Below are positions 1 to 10,548 of a DNA stretch of 64,000 bases, piece by piece. A program made the translations under genes and the position numbers. The stretch is from positions 483,577 through 547,576 of the forward strand of contig QANU01000796.1 in assembly GCA_003254905.1 (NCBI GenBank), written 5' to 3'. The stretch's first letter is position 1. Each line of letters starts with the position of its first letter. Below the pieces are notes generated by a model that saw only the letters and a program-made list of their open reading frames with translations, ran no database searches and had not been told where the DNA came from. The stretch comes from Nissolia schottii. Taxonomy: Eukaryota; Streptophyta; Magnoliopsida; Fabales; Fabaceae.

Positions 1-700
1 ACACACAACATGAATATATTTAATGCAATAAAATATGTGGTCTCATGTGGTTCTAAAATAATTTCATGATTTTCTAAAATAGTTTCGTAAATATCTACTT
101 CATAGATTTCTAATTAAATAATCATGAGAAAATAACTAATTAAATAAAAGAATATCTAACTTCATAAATACATAAATAAAATAATAAATTTCACCTCCTA
201 GGATTTTATAAAGCATGCATAAATAAAATAAAGTTAAAATAAATAAATAAATAAATAAACTTAAAGCAAATACATGGTCTAAAATAGATCGTGAAGAAAG
301 TCATTCACCTGAAAATGGCTAAATGCTAATGAGCACTAAGCTAAGAACTCCTGATACCCTACATGGAGGCATTGCTTTCCTACGAACGAAAGACGAGAGG
401 GAGAAAAGAAATAAAAAAGATAACTGGAACAAAAAGTCTCACAAGAGTGTGACCTCCCAAGCTCTGAAGTGAATTAACAAGTCTAAACACTCACGAGAAG
501 CCTCTATATATAGGGGAAAGAAGAGACCCCTTTCTATCGCTCTAATCGATGTAGGACTTTTTCCCCGACATGCTACAGCGCTCACTAGGCGTTGCATCGC
601 GCCAACCTCGCTGAGCCGCTGCAGCGCGTTGTCTTCTCTTTTTTTCTTCTTGGGCCGTAATAGTATCTAATTAGATCATTAACATGAAATATATAGAAAA
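1..700 (-). repeat. LTR-like retrotransposon remnant at the window edge
   Basis: No gene is seen here. From about 300 the sequence reads like part of an LTR in minus orientation. The reverse strand has a TATA-like CTATATATAG at about 500, followed by leader-like sequence. A GC-rich patch at 575-640 contains CGCTGAGCCGCTGCAGCGCG, the same kind of motif found in the LTR-type insertions near 48560 and 53430. The first 290 bases are AT-rich with an (AATA)n run at 238-262. The left boundary is probably outside the window, and no target duplication could be defined. Confidence 0.35.
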
Positions 701-1080
701 AAATTTCAGCCATTTAAGTTTAACACAGTCAGAATAAGCGTAAAAGAAGATGCATTATATTAGTAACTAATAAAGAATATTACTCTACAAAAATTGAAGT
801 GATATAACATGAGAAAACAAATTAATACGCATTACAGAATAAATGAAAAGATTAAGCGTTATGCATTTAGGTCAAAGACAAAGAGATGAAGAGACGAAAA
901 ACAATGTTTAGCTCTATTTTTAAGGGAATGAGCGAGATGAGAAACAAAAAGATTTTGAATATGATTATGTCATGTTATAAGAATATGATGAGATTTTTTT
1001 TATATTCAAGAATATGATAAAATATATTTATAAATATGTTTTTATGTTGTTGTTGTTATTATTATTATTATTATTATTAT

Positions 1081-2045
1081 TCACAACATTGCATAAGCAA
1101 CAATAAGCCAAGTTCTATTCTTCACATCTTTAACCGTTGAGGCTTCCCAAGAGCTAAGAAGATCATAAACGCTTTTTGGCATTACCCACTTAATCCCACC
1201 CCATTTCACACAAGACATCCATATTGACCAAGAAAAATCACACGAAATAAACACATGATCAATGGACTCATCGACAGTACTATAAAATATAGACTTTGAA
1301 TCATTGATGTTACTTATCTTCTGTCTCCTTAGCTTGTCTTTCGTGCTAAGCCTCCATTGTAGCAAGAACCAAAGAGGCAACTCAACTTTCAGTGTCACAA
1401 TACCCCTCCATATACTTTTAGGGTCAAAATCCGATGGGTTAGGATCAACTTGCAAAGATTCAACAATAGCAATAAGAGCTCTCACAGTATATATACCATT
1501 TTTGTCCAAATTCCAGCACAATCTATCATCTACTTCTTCTGCCAACCTCTGATGATTCAAAAGTTGCAAGAGGTTTGATGCAAGATCCTCTTCCAAAACA
1601 AACAGTCTTCTTCTTCTCCACTCCCAAACCCAAATTCCATCTTGCCACATCCCATAAGCACTTATAGCCCTGCCCCTTTGTGTTGATACTGTGTATAGTC
1701 CGGGAAATCTACTCATTAGAGTAGCCTCCCCACACCATTTATCCTCCCACAACAAAATTCTATCACCTGTGCCCAATTTCCACTCGTAACCATCAATTAA
1801 AAGTTTTTCTAGCACCTCATTCGCCTTATACAGGTTTTGAACAGCAGTCCTAGGCCCACCAACTAAAAGCACTTGATCACCAAGAGCTCTACCTGACTGA
1901 AGATCATATATGGAGCAAATAATTCTTTTCCAAAATGAGTTATCTTCCACTTGAAATTTCCACCAGTTGCATTTCTTAATTGTGTATTGCCAACGCCAAG
2001 TCCCCCAAATTTCTTTGGCCGCATTATTCTCATCCACTGAACCAA
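1081..2045 (-). pseudogene. LINE zf-RVT C-terminal region (broken)
   Basis: A 318-codon open stretch (1081-2037) carries the W-x-G-x-G-x2-I region, WEDKW and a C-terminal pattern of spaced Cys and His (ESIDHVFISCDFSWSIW). This is typical of the zinc-binding domain after plant LINE reverse transcriptases. The KKFGGLGVGN motif that normally precedes it lies in a different frame (1863-2045), so there is a frameshift at about 1950-2000. It is a part of the LINE and not an independent gene. Confidence 0.8.
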
Positions 2046-2455
2046 TGGAACAACATTCCTACCACCATAATTTCCCTAGAAAAATTGCATTTTAAGAGCA
2101 TTAATCTTGCAAATAACACTTGTCGAAGCCAATAACAAACTCAAAATATATTGGGAGACAATTCAGTACTGTTTTAATTAAAACTATACTACCAGCTCTA
2201 GAAAGATGCTTCCTTTTCCAAGCACTTCATTTTTTCTCCACTTTATCAATGATAGGTTTCCAAGTTGACTCACATATGGGATTTGATTCGAGAAGAATAC
2301 CTAAATAAGTGAATGGAAATTTTAGGACTTTACAACCCAACTTCTTCTTCACCCCCATTAACCCAGGTTGACTCATAAGCCAGAGGAATAATGGCAGATT
2401 TTTCATAGTTAATAGTTAGACCTGAGGCAACTAAAAAACATTCCAACAGCTCCAA

Positions 2456-3168
2456 CTAATTATCAATAACAACCTCCTTAGCAAGACAGAAGAACACCGT
2501 GTCGTCCGCGAATTGGAGATGAGAAAGATCTACACCTTCAACTCCAATCTTAAGACCTTCAATTAATCCCATAAATTTTCTATTTTGGATCATTTTATTG
2601 AATATTTCAGCCACAAGCACAAAAATGAATGGGGAAAAAGGATCCCCTTGCCACAAACCATGATGCATTTAAAAGGTTTTGTTGGTGACCCATTGACCAA
2701 AATGGGCATACTTGTCGATGTTAAATAGCACTTCAGCCACCCATGCCACTTTTCCCCAAACCCTATTCTTAGAAAAATATGGCCAATGAAATCCCATCTT
2801 ACTGAATCGTACGCTTTATGAAAATCTAACTTGATAATTACCGTAGGAACCTTTTTCTTTTTCAGCCAACAAATTAATTCAACCACAATCAACACACCAT
2901 CTTGAAGGTGCCTACCACTAATGAAGGCAACTCGAGTCTCGCCAACAAGTTTTTGCATCACTGATTTTAATATTTGTGCAAGAAGCTTTGCCATCACTTT
3001 ACATACACACCTAACCATGCTAGTTGGTCTATAATCCTTCATTTCACAAGCACCACAAAATTTAGGAATCAACGATACCCAAGTTTGGTTGACCTCTTTT
3101 GGAAGTCGCCCATTATGGAAGAAGTCCAAGACTGTATTGATGAACTCAACACAAATATTTTCCCACAC
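2456..3168 (-). pseudogene. LINE reverse transcriptase domain (frameshifted)
   Basis: Two overlapping minus-strand frames together cover the reverse transcriptase. The upstream frame (3168-2590) has DYRPTSMV and KLDFHKAYDSV, the box A region with the first catalytic Asp. The downstream frame (2668-2456) has HHGLWQGDPFSPF and FADD at 2512-2501, the plant LINE equivalent of the YxDD active site. The frame changes near 2655, so no continuous polymerase can be made. The catalytic motifs themselves still look intact. Confidence 0.85.
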
Positions 3169-3219
3169 CTTATAAATAAAATTAAGGTTATAGCCATCGC
3201 ATTTGGTGCTTTTGATGGG

Positions 3220-3662
3220 TCACAGGCCCACACAACCTCCTTCACCTCTTCCTACGAGGGACTCAACATAAATATGGTTAACAAACCCATCACTAAACAG
3301 AGCACCCGGACCATCACATTGCTTATACAATTTTATATAGAAGGACCTAATCTCCTTCATAATCACTGCAGGAGAGAAAGTGACCCTTCCATTTACAGAC
3401 ATCTTAAGAATTTTCTTCTGTTTATTTCTTACAATTGCTCGAGAATGGAAATACTTGGTATTTTGACTTCCCAAATTAATGTCATTGCCTCGCGATACCT
3501 GCTTCTAGTACTGCTCTTTTCTATCAAGTCATTTCTGCAACATAGCCCTAAGAGCATTCCTCCTGGCAATAGTAGCTTCATCAATATCAATCTCTTCGAC
3601 CAACACATCAATTTTCTGAATTTCAACGTCGAGCTTGCTAATTTTTTCATGGACATTACCAA
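3220..3662 (-). pseudogene. LINE linker between endonuclease and RT (broken)
   Basis: Two overlapping reading frames (3662-3429 and 3474-3220) contain the phrase GSQNTKYFHSRA, which marks the linker between endonuclease and reverse transcriptase in plant LINEs. The block starts from a different frame than its neighbours, which shows further frameshifts. Confidence 0.7.
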
Positions 3663-3720
3663 AAATCTCCTTGTTCCATTTTCTGATTTGGCCCTTCAAA
3701 TGGTTTTGCTTCTGCTCAAA

Positions 3721-4315
3721 TTATAGCTTTTTCATGTTCTTCCATTCATTCTTAATAAAATCTATAAAGCCTTTGTGAGAAAACCACATATCCATGCCTC
3801 TAAGTGGCTTCGAACCCCAATCAATTGTTTTGTCTTGCAGCAACAATGGGCAGTGACAAGAGATTTCGCGATCCGACCCCTTCAACTTTAGAAACTTGAA
3901 CCTCTGAGTCCATTCCACATCAACCAATACCCTATAAATACGGCTACATGAATTTCCACCATACCAAGTAAATTTTCTATCAGAGAAGGGGAGATCAATT
4001 AAACACAGATCAACCATCCAATTTGCAAAATCTATGATCCCAATATGCATTATATGTCCTTTTTTTCCCTCCCATTAAAATAAAAGGAACATCACTCCTT
4101 TCTTTTATGGAAGAAAGTTCTTCCCACATAACTCTTGTATCCTCTGAATTGCTTGGCCCATATTCAACACATATCGCACAATCGAACTGGAAATTTATCA
4201 GCTTCCCAAAAATACATAATACCCATGTCATATCTTCGGGACACTTTTTAACTTTAAAAAAAGCATAGTCCCACATACATAGTAATCCCCCACTTGTGTT
4301 AATAATTTCAACCAT
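3721..4315 (-). pseudogene. LINE endonuclease domain (broken, catalytic Asp lost)
   Basis: The minus-strand frames 4315-4010 and 4050-3721 match the endonuclease/exonuclease/phosphatase fold of LINEs: SGGLLCMWD, YGPSNSEDTRVMWEEL, then FTWYGG and a terminal CHCPLLL. Family members normally carry a G-D-F-N motif and a terminal S-D-H. Here the first is altered to GG followed by unrelated residues, and the Asp of the second is a Cys (TGT codon, in the minus-strand reading around 3855). The endonuclease is therefore predicted to be inactive. Confidence 0.75.
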
Positions 4316-5021
4316 GACCCATTCAATTCAAACGATGTACCATCCATCCCATATTGTAGTTATTCTTCTCACGTCCAACTTGATGCATTTGGTTTCAACC
4401 AAAGCCACAAGACAAGAGACTGAAGGCCCACAATAAGGCTATCACTAAACATGCCATTGGTAATAATTTTTAGTGGGCTAATCGGCCCAATCATGTAATA
4501 GTTTGTCTGTCATACCTGAGGGAGCCTTGAGTTGAGAGCCAAAGTGCCCACAGCTTCATTAAACCTAATGTTGGATGGAGAATGTGTGTTGAGTTGATGA
4601 TATCATCCCCCATGCACCCAGCGACTTCCTTCCACGTCTTGTTCAATTGCTCGAGAGGAATGAACCATGCATGCCCTTCCCCTCTCTGAACCGATCGAAC
4701 TGCCATTTTATTCGCCGAGGATCTCGACAGGTCCTCATCCACCACTTTAGGCGACATCTATCAGGTATTAATTAGACTCCCCAATAATACTCCACTCAAG
4801 CTTACCCAACATCTCATCATCTATCCACAATATTAATTTTTGCCACAAGGTTCAGATGCATCCGGGCCACTTTCCCCTGATGACCTACCGCACCATCTTC
4901 TAATTCCTCTAATACAATTTCTGGCTCTGACACTTGTGTACGTGTTGCTTCATTCCCTCACAACAAGTTGATGACCCTTTATAGTGTTACCGTAGTTCAT
5001 CCTCGCCATAGCCTTCTCGAT

Positions 5022-5240
5022 CTAACTAAGGCAAAGGGAGTTGCATGCATGAAGCCCCTTCCTCTTATAAGATATAAATATATAGATATCAACAATCTTG
5101 CTGCTATACCCAAAGGCCTTCCATAACATTAATTTAGGTTTAAACTTGTTTGTCAACCTATCAACAAACACAAAGAATACATGTCCTTCATTCCCTCCTC
5201 CTCTAGAGCACCAACTCCTCCACCAACACCTAAAATTCAC
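5022..5240 (-). pseudogene. LINE N-terminal RRM-like fragment
   Basis: The segment reads HVFFVFVDRLTNKF, then LWKAFGYSSKIVDIYI, then KRKG. This matches the beta1 and helix/beta2-beta3 parts of the RRM-like domain found at the start of many plant L1 proteins. It lies upstream of the endonuclease, in the expected place. The sequence at 4316-5021 between them is decayed and holds only a short unassigned frame (4757-4491). Confidence 0.5.
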
Positions 5241-7740
5241 TCATCTTTTACATCCTCAGCATCAATCATAACATGAATACATAACATACAAATTCAAATA
5301 GTAAATCATAGAACCAAAACCACAATAAATCAAATTAAGCAACAAAATTCAACCACGGCATCCAATCACATCTTATTTAGAAAAAAAAAAAAAACATACT
5401 CCAATCTAATAATGTATTTAATAACAACAATTAAAATAAGAGCATTATTAAAAAAAAAAATTAATACTGCCTTGAAGTAATGTGAGTTGGACAAATATTT
5501 TTTTGGAAAAATTTAGACACTTATTTTAAAAGAGAAAAAGTAATTAATTAGACATAGTATTATTTTTTATTATTTATAAATAAAAATTATTATTATATGG
5601 TGAGGGATCCTTTGTGTTTTTTTTCCTTTGAACAATTACTGTAGTACTGCATCAGCTTTACAATTTATAACTTTGGATAAAAAAAATTTTCAACGATATC
5701 ATTACTAATAATTAAACTATAATGCAACACCCACATAGTTGTTTATGTTTATGGACTACATATGCAATGTATGATGTATAACAACTAACAAATGATAATA
5801 TTTGGTTGTAATATATTCCTGTGATCCACTTTGCTCTGTCATTTTCACTTTTTTTTATACATTAAAAAATTAATGTATTTAAACATAATTATTATTTAAA
5901 TACATAGATATTTAATGTACCAAAAAAATAAAAATAAAAAATAAAGTGGACTAAAAAATATATATATCTAATAAAAATTTATTTAATTTTTTTTATTTTA
6001 GTCATATGTTTGAATCATTAAATTATTATTCTAAAGACAAAATAGCAAATAGCTAATTAATTATTACTTCGACTCAAAATAATTAACAATTTTTTAGGGG
6101 CAAAACCAATTAACATTAATTTTGAGAAAGAAAAAAACGTATATTGTATAACTTCACTTTCCAATCTAATTTCAAAACTTGAGGCATGCATGCTACTTCT
6201 TTTGACGATAGTGTATTAATACTATTAATTAATAAAAAAAATTGCAACATTTTACCTGCTCTCTTTACTTATATTTTCTTTTTCAATTTAACATTTTTAA
6301 ATTATTTAATTTACAAACACTTCTTTTGAACTCACATGTAAATACTAAAACGAAAAGTTATATAACTCAATATTACAACTACTGATATCTTCCAATAAAA
6401 ATTATCATCTCATAAATTATATAGATTTGCATGCCATCCCAACTGGTAACAATAATCTCGTTGCATATTTTGACGTACGATACTAGTTATTATTGTATGC
6501 TTGTATATAATTAAAATATGATTGTTAATACGGATTAACTCAATTAGATGATGAAAATTGCAATGACTCAAAGTTTTTACAGTATTTTTGCCAAGGGTCA
6601 TTAATTATCTGTATACCATTTATATATAAGATAAGTTTTTATGATACTTCTGACATGTAATAAATATATCCTCTTTCTATAAACTTTCATCTAAAATAAA
6701 TCTCACAACGGACAAAAACAATACTAGTGATGAAAAATTGTTTTAAAGAACGTTATAATATGCATGTATCTAAGTTGTTAGCAATTCGTTGGAGGACTTG
6801 GCTCAAGGTATCCTTCAAAAACGCAAATAAACTTGAAATCAACTTAATTAACATCTCTTTTAAACTTAAACATTAATATTATGAAAAAGAAGCATAGATT
6901 TTTTAATGCACACAGTCAGCTTAAAATTAATAATTTTTAACAATTCTTTTCGTTGTGATGGGTTTTCATTGAAAATAATAAGTCAAATGAACTTGGTAGC
7001 TATATGTGGAATAGTAATTAACGTAGATATTCTTGAATTATATACATAATATATATAGATATTTTTAGATATATATATAATGTACATTATTATATGCAGA
7101 AAATAATAATATTTTAAACGTATGCTCTTCATCCTGACTATGATGCAATCACGTAATAGTCGCTCATCTCATTTCTTAATTCTTGTTGGTGTGAGTTTGT
7201 TCCTTATTCATAGTAATAAAAAAATATTGCGAGTATTAATTATCTATCACCACCTTGAATATACAAAAATAAAAACCCTGAATATGATGTACTTCCTATG
7301 AGAATTGAAACAGATTTTAGTTTGAAGAAACAAGTAAGTATCATGGAAAATGAACAATAAGTACTGGTGGTCAACGAACCATGTAGATCGTGGGATATTT
7401 AGATCACTAGAATAGGTTGTTGCAATAAATTCGTACGTATTATATTGTGCACTCTGTGTGTCCATCTTCTTGGTCATGTTATGCAAGTTAATTTTGTGGC
7501 CTCTTTTTATAATATCGTTGATATTTTACTAGTTTGGAATTAATGATATCACTCCTTTAGCAATTTATTACTCTTATATTTTCGTTCTCGTTGTTTCAAT
7601 TCATCTAAATGATGCGTTCTAAACGTGGATGTAATAGCTTCACGTAATTAAAATTTAGATTAAATGAAAAAAATATATATTTTAAAAGATCCATAAATTT
7701 ATTGCTTTAAAGTTTTAAATATGTTATATTTAACTGATGA
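5241..7740. other. AT-rich intergenic DNA, nothing recognised
   Basis: The stretch is AT-rich with poly(A) runs at 5381-5395 and 5450-5460. Open frames are short and lack family features or codon structure. No repeat boundaries, RNA genes or inverted repeats of note were seen. Confidence 0.5.
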
Positions 7741-8844
7741 TTTTATATGGCTTCGAAAAAAGATGTTGAATCTAAACAACTATTTTCTTCTTAGAAATTA
7801 ATTTTGTTCTGACCAGAAAAGTAATCCTTTGAAACTTTAAGAGATAATCTCTTTAAGTTCAGGGAGACAAGCTTTTTGGAAATACGAAATAACATTTTTG
7901 TGACAAAACATAGCTTCTTTCTAAGGTTCAGAAATAAGAATAAGTGAAACGGAAGAAGAAGATTTAACACAGGATTTATATCGGTTTGATTTCCAAATGT
8001 TAGAAATCTATCACCAGTTTTTCAATCACCTCAAAGTCTTCTTTCACTAATCTTTCAAATACAAATACCAACACATGCTCAAGAACTCTCTCAAATGATC
8101 CTAACCAGAATTTGCTAAACAAAAGTAAATACTTAAACAACAAAGAAAATGAATATGGCTTTTCTCAAAGAAACACTCTTCACTCTAACCTTTTATTTCT
8201 CAAACTCTCAAAGAACAAAATGAAAAATTTTCTCACAATACAGATATGCAAAACACGAATATATATATATGTAGAAAATGAAATCAGATCAGATCAGTTC
8301 TTAGAATTGAGAGGAGAAAAAGAAGAATAAAATAATAGGTAGTTTGATTTTCGTGTGTAGGCTTTTGCTCTCTTTTTTATGATTTTTGAATGGTCACCTC
8401 ATCCTCTTTTAAGGTCTGAAATTTGCAGATTATTGTCAGCATTTGGATTTCTAGACGTTGCCAATTTGTGTGTGTTGTCCATCTCCCATTGGTCCATGCT
8501 ATGTCCTTTATACCATTTTTCTTTCCATTATGTAAAAAGGTTGTCCTTCATGAGTTGTGTGCTGTCCTTTTCATTTATCCCATTTTTTTTAAATGTTGCA
8601 GCATGAATTTTACTGACAAATTTATGCTTTCTTTTTGATTTGGCCTTGCTTTCTCTCCTTTCCATAGTGAAGATTTGGGCCTCACAATTTTGGGCGTTTG
8701 AGAATTCTGGATCTTGCTGATTGTTGAATTGTGTGCTTGCCTGTTGAATTCTTTTCATCCAATATGTGCTTATTGGGCTGGATTTGGGTTGAATATAATT
8801 TGTGGGCTTAAGTTTAAAACTTCCTTTTTGCTGAACACTTAACA
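7740..8844 (-). repeat. Probable solo LTR or Copia-type LTR remnant
   Basis: The right end reads CTGAACACTTAACA (to 8844), so the minus strand begins TGTTAAGTGTTCAG, a typical LTR start. About 0.8 kb further in lies AACACAGGATTTATATCGG (7967 onward), a phrase resembling the inner part of SIRE-like Copia LTRs in legumes. No internal coding region is present. The left boundary is only approximate and no 5-bp duplication was confirmed. The 105-codon minus-strand frame at 8528-8845 starts two bases inside the proposed terminus and is not considered a gene. Confidence 0.35.
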
Positions 8845-9812
8845 CATATATTAAATTTGCTCACACAATATTTATCATCATAAATATTTCCAAATTGAAT
8901 CATCACTAACTTACTTTTATGTTCCACTCAACCATTTATTCAAATTTCCTCCAATCTTAGGACAGGTAATTAATCTTTTAGTGAACTTTATGGGTGTTGT
9001 GCATGTGATTCTAATATTCGTGCTCTTTTTCTATGATAAATAATAAAAATCAGAATTAGGACCTTTTTAATGGTCTCCTAATCGGATGAATAAGATCCCT
9101 CCATCATACTCATATCCACTAGATTGATCTTTGGACTTTATCAAAAAAATATTAACTAAAATTAATCTCAAAATTATATTGTTTCTTGAAAGAAAATCCT
9201 ATGTCCCTTGACTTAAACTTTTAACCTTTCATAAAACAAATGAGTGGTAACAACAGCAGTGTTCAAATGCTAAACATTTTTATGGAATTTATTCATTGGT
9301 CGAGTATACATAGATTTATTTATTATTTATATAATAATACATACATTTGCAAATTAACTAAAAATAATAATACATTTTCAATCAATCAAGAACAAAGGCC
9401 GTACCCTTTTTTTGGGTTAATTGAACAAATATAAAGGCCTGCCTGGACAGCTAGACTATGTGAATATAAACTGGGTTGGGCTCCGTTACCTTATCATAGC
9501 CCAAATCATATTTTCATAACAATTTCAAATCAACATCAGATAACAATAACAAAAAAATTATAACCTCAACTCAACCCAAACAGAAAAAACAAATCAAACC
9601 GAACAAATTATCCCTGCTTTAATTTATTTATTTTTAATATTTCCCTGCTTTAATTTTGTCACATACAGTGATCTTAAATACGCCTAACGGTGGCTTTGTA
9701 TATGAAAATTTTTAAATTCTCATGTCAACTTTCTCATATTTAAATGTGTTTACAAGTTATTAAAGATATTAGTCATTGGATCCACATTATAAAATATTTA
9801 TTTATTGAGATA

Positions 9813-10130
9813 AGACAAAAATACTAAGACATATAGACGAAAATCCTGTTTATTTATTGAAACAAACACAAAAATTTGTGCCTCAAATAAAAAATATGTT
9901 TATTTTTTGTGCCTACAACACAAATAGGGGACAAAACCTTTTCTTTTTTTTATAATTTTTTATTAAATTATTGCAATTGAGGTATTTTAAGTCATTGATA
10001 ATATATTTTTTTATTTTATCTCTATTACATCAAACAAAATATATACACAAATAAATATATCTTGTTTATTGTCACTAAATAATTTTTTATTTCTTTATTC
10101 TTGTGTTCATGTATTCTTGTCCTTAGCTTA
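9813..10130. mobile_element. MITE-like inverted-repeat element
   Basis: The ends are imperfect inverted repeats. The left end begins GACAAAAATACTAAGACA and the right end, read on the reverse strand, begins GGACAAGAATACATGAACAC. The inside is AT-rich and non-coding with repeated ACAAAAATTTGTG-like motifs. The length of about 318 bp fits a MITE. The flanking TAA/TTA trinucleotides are not a clean duplication, so the family is uncertain. The rest of 8845-10441 is AT-rich with nothing else recognised. Confidence 0.35.
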
Positions 10131-10548
10131 GTTGCACATAACAAAAATATAATATTAAATATTCAGGCTGGTATTCCTTCTTAGAACGAAACAAGGTTGC
10201 GTCATAAATCCTCTGGAAAATTTTTCTCATAATTTTAAATACATAAATAAACCAAAGCGTTTATAGTCAAAAGTGGTGATACAATCTCATTTAAAGGCAT
10301 TGTTACAACTATATTTAACGTAACAATCCAGCGAAAACATTGATATCATAGTAATAAATTGAAGAGCTAAGCAGACATACCACACCACTTATAATACAAA
10401 CTTGGAGTTAGAAAAAAAATCAAAATTTGAATTTCTAATATATGGGACTATTTTTTTTTTGGTCGAAATTTAGCTTCGTACTCTGTAGTATCAAAACACG
10501 CAGAGAGAGGAAAGGAAGCCTCAGAATTTTGGGAACCCACCAACTCCA

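Larger units (their letters stand above)
1050..5240 (-). mobile_element. Decayed LINE (non-LTR retrotransposon), L1-like
   Basis: Reading the minus strand 5' to 3', the remnants appear in the order expected of a plant L1-type LINE. They are an RRM-like segment (5240-5022), an apurinic-type endonuclease (4315-3721), a linker (3662-3220), reverse transcriptase (3168-2456) and a C-terminal zinc-binding zf-RVT region (2045-1081). The 3' end runs into an (AAT)n tail, seen as ATT repeats at 1059-1081 on the plus strand. The order and co-linearity support one insertion. Several frameshifts separate the blocks and catalytic residues are lost, so the copy is dead. No clear target duplication was found. 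The 5' limit at 5240 is the last recognisable coding piece and may not be the true end. Confidence 0.85.

Noticed and set aside
1304..1552. 82-codon plus-strand frame over the LINE
   Set aside because: Antisense shadow of the zf-RVT coding region.
2974..3726. 250-codon plus-strand frame opposite the LINE
   Set aside because: Antisense to the linker and RT region of the LINE. No domain is recognised and the minus-strand motifs explain it.
4491..4757. 88-codon minus-strand frame between the LINE endonuclease and the RRM-like piece
   Set aside because: No recognised domain. Position fits the decayed linker of the LINE rather than a separate gene.
8528..8845. 105-codon minus-strand frame
   Set aside because: It begins at the proposed LTR tip and has no gag or pol motif. 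Treated as LTR sequence.
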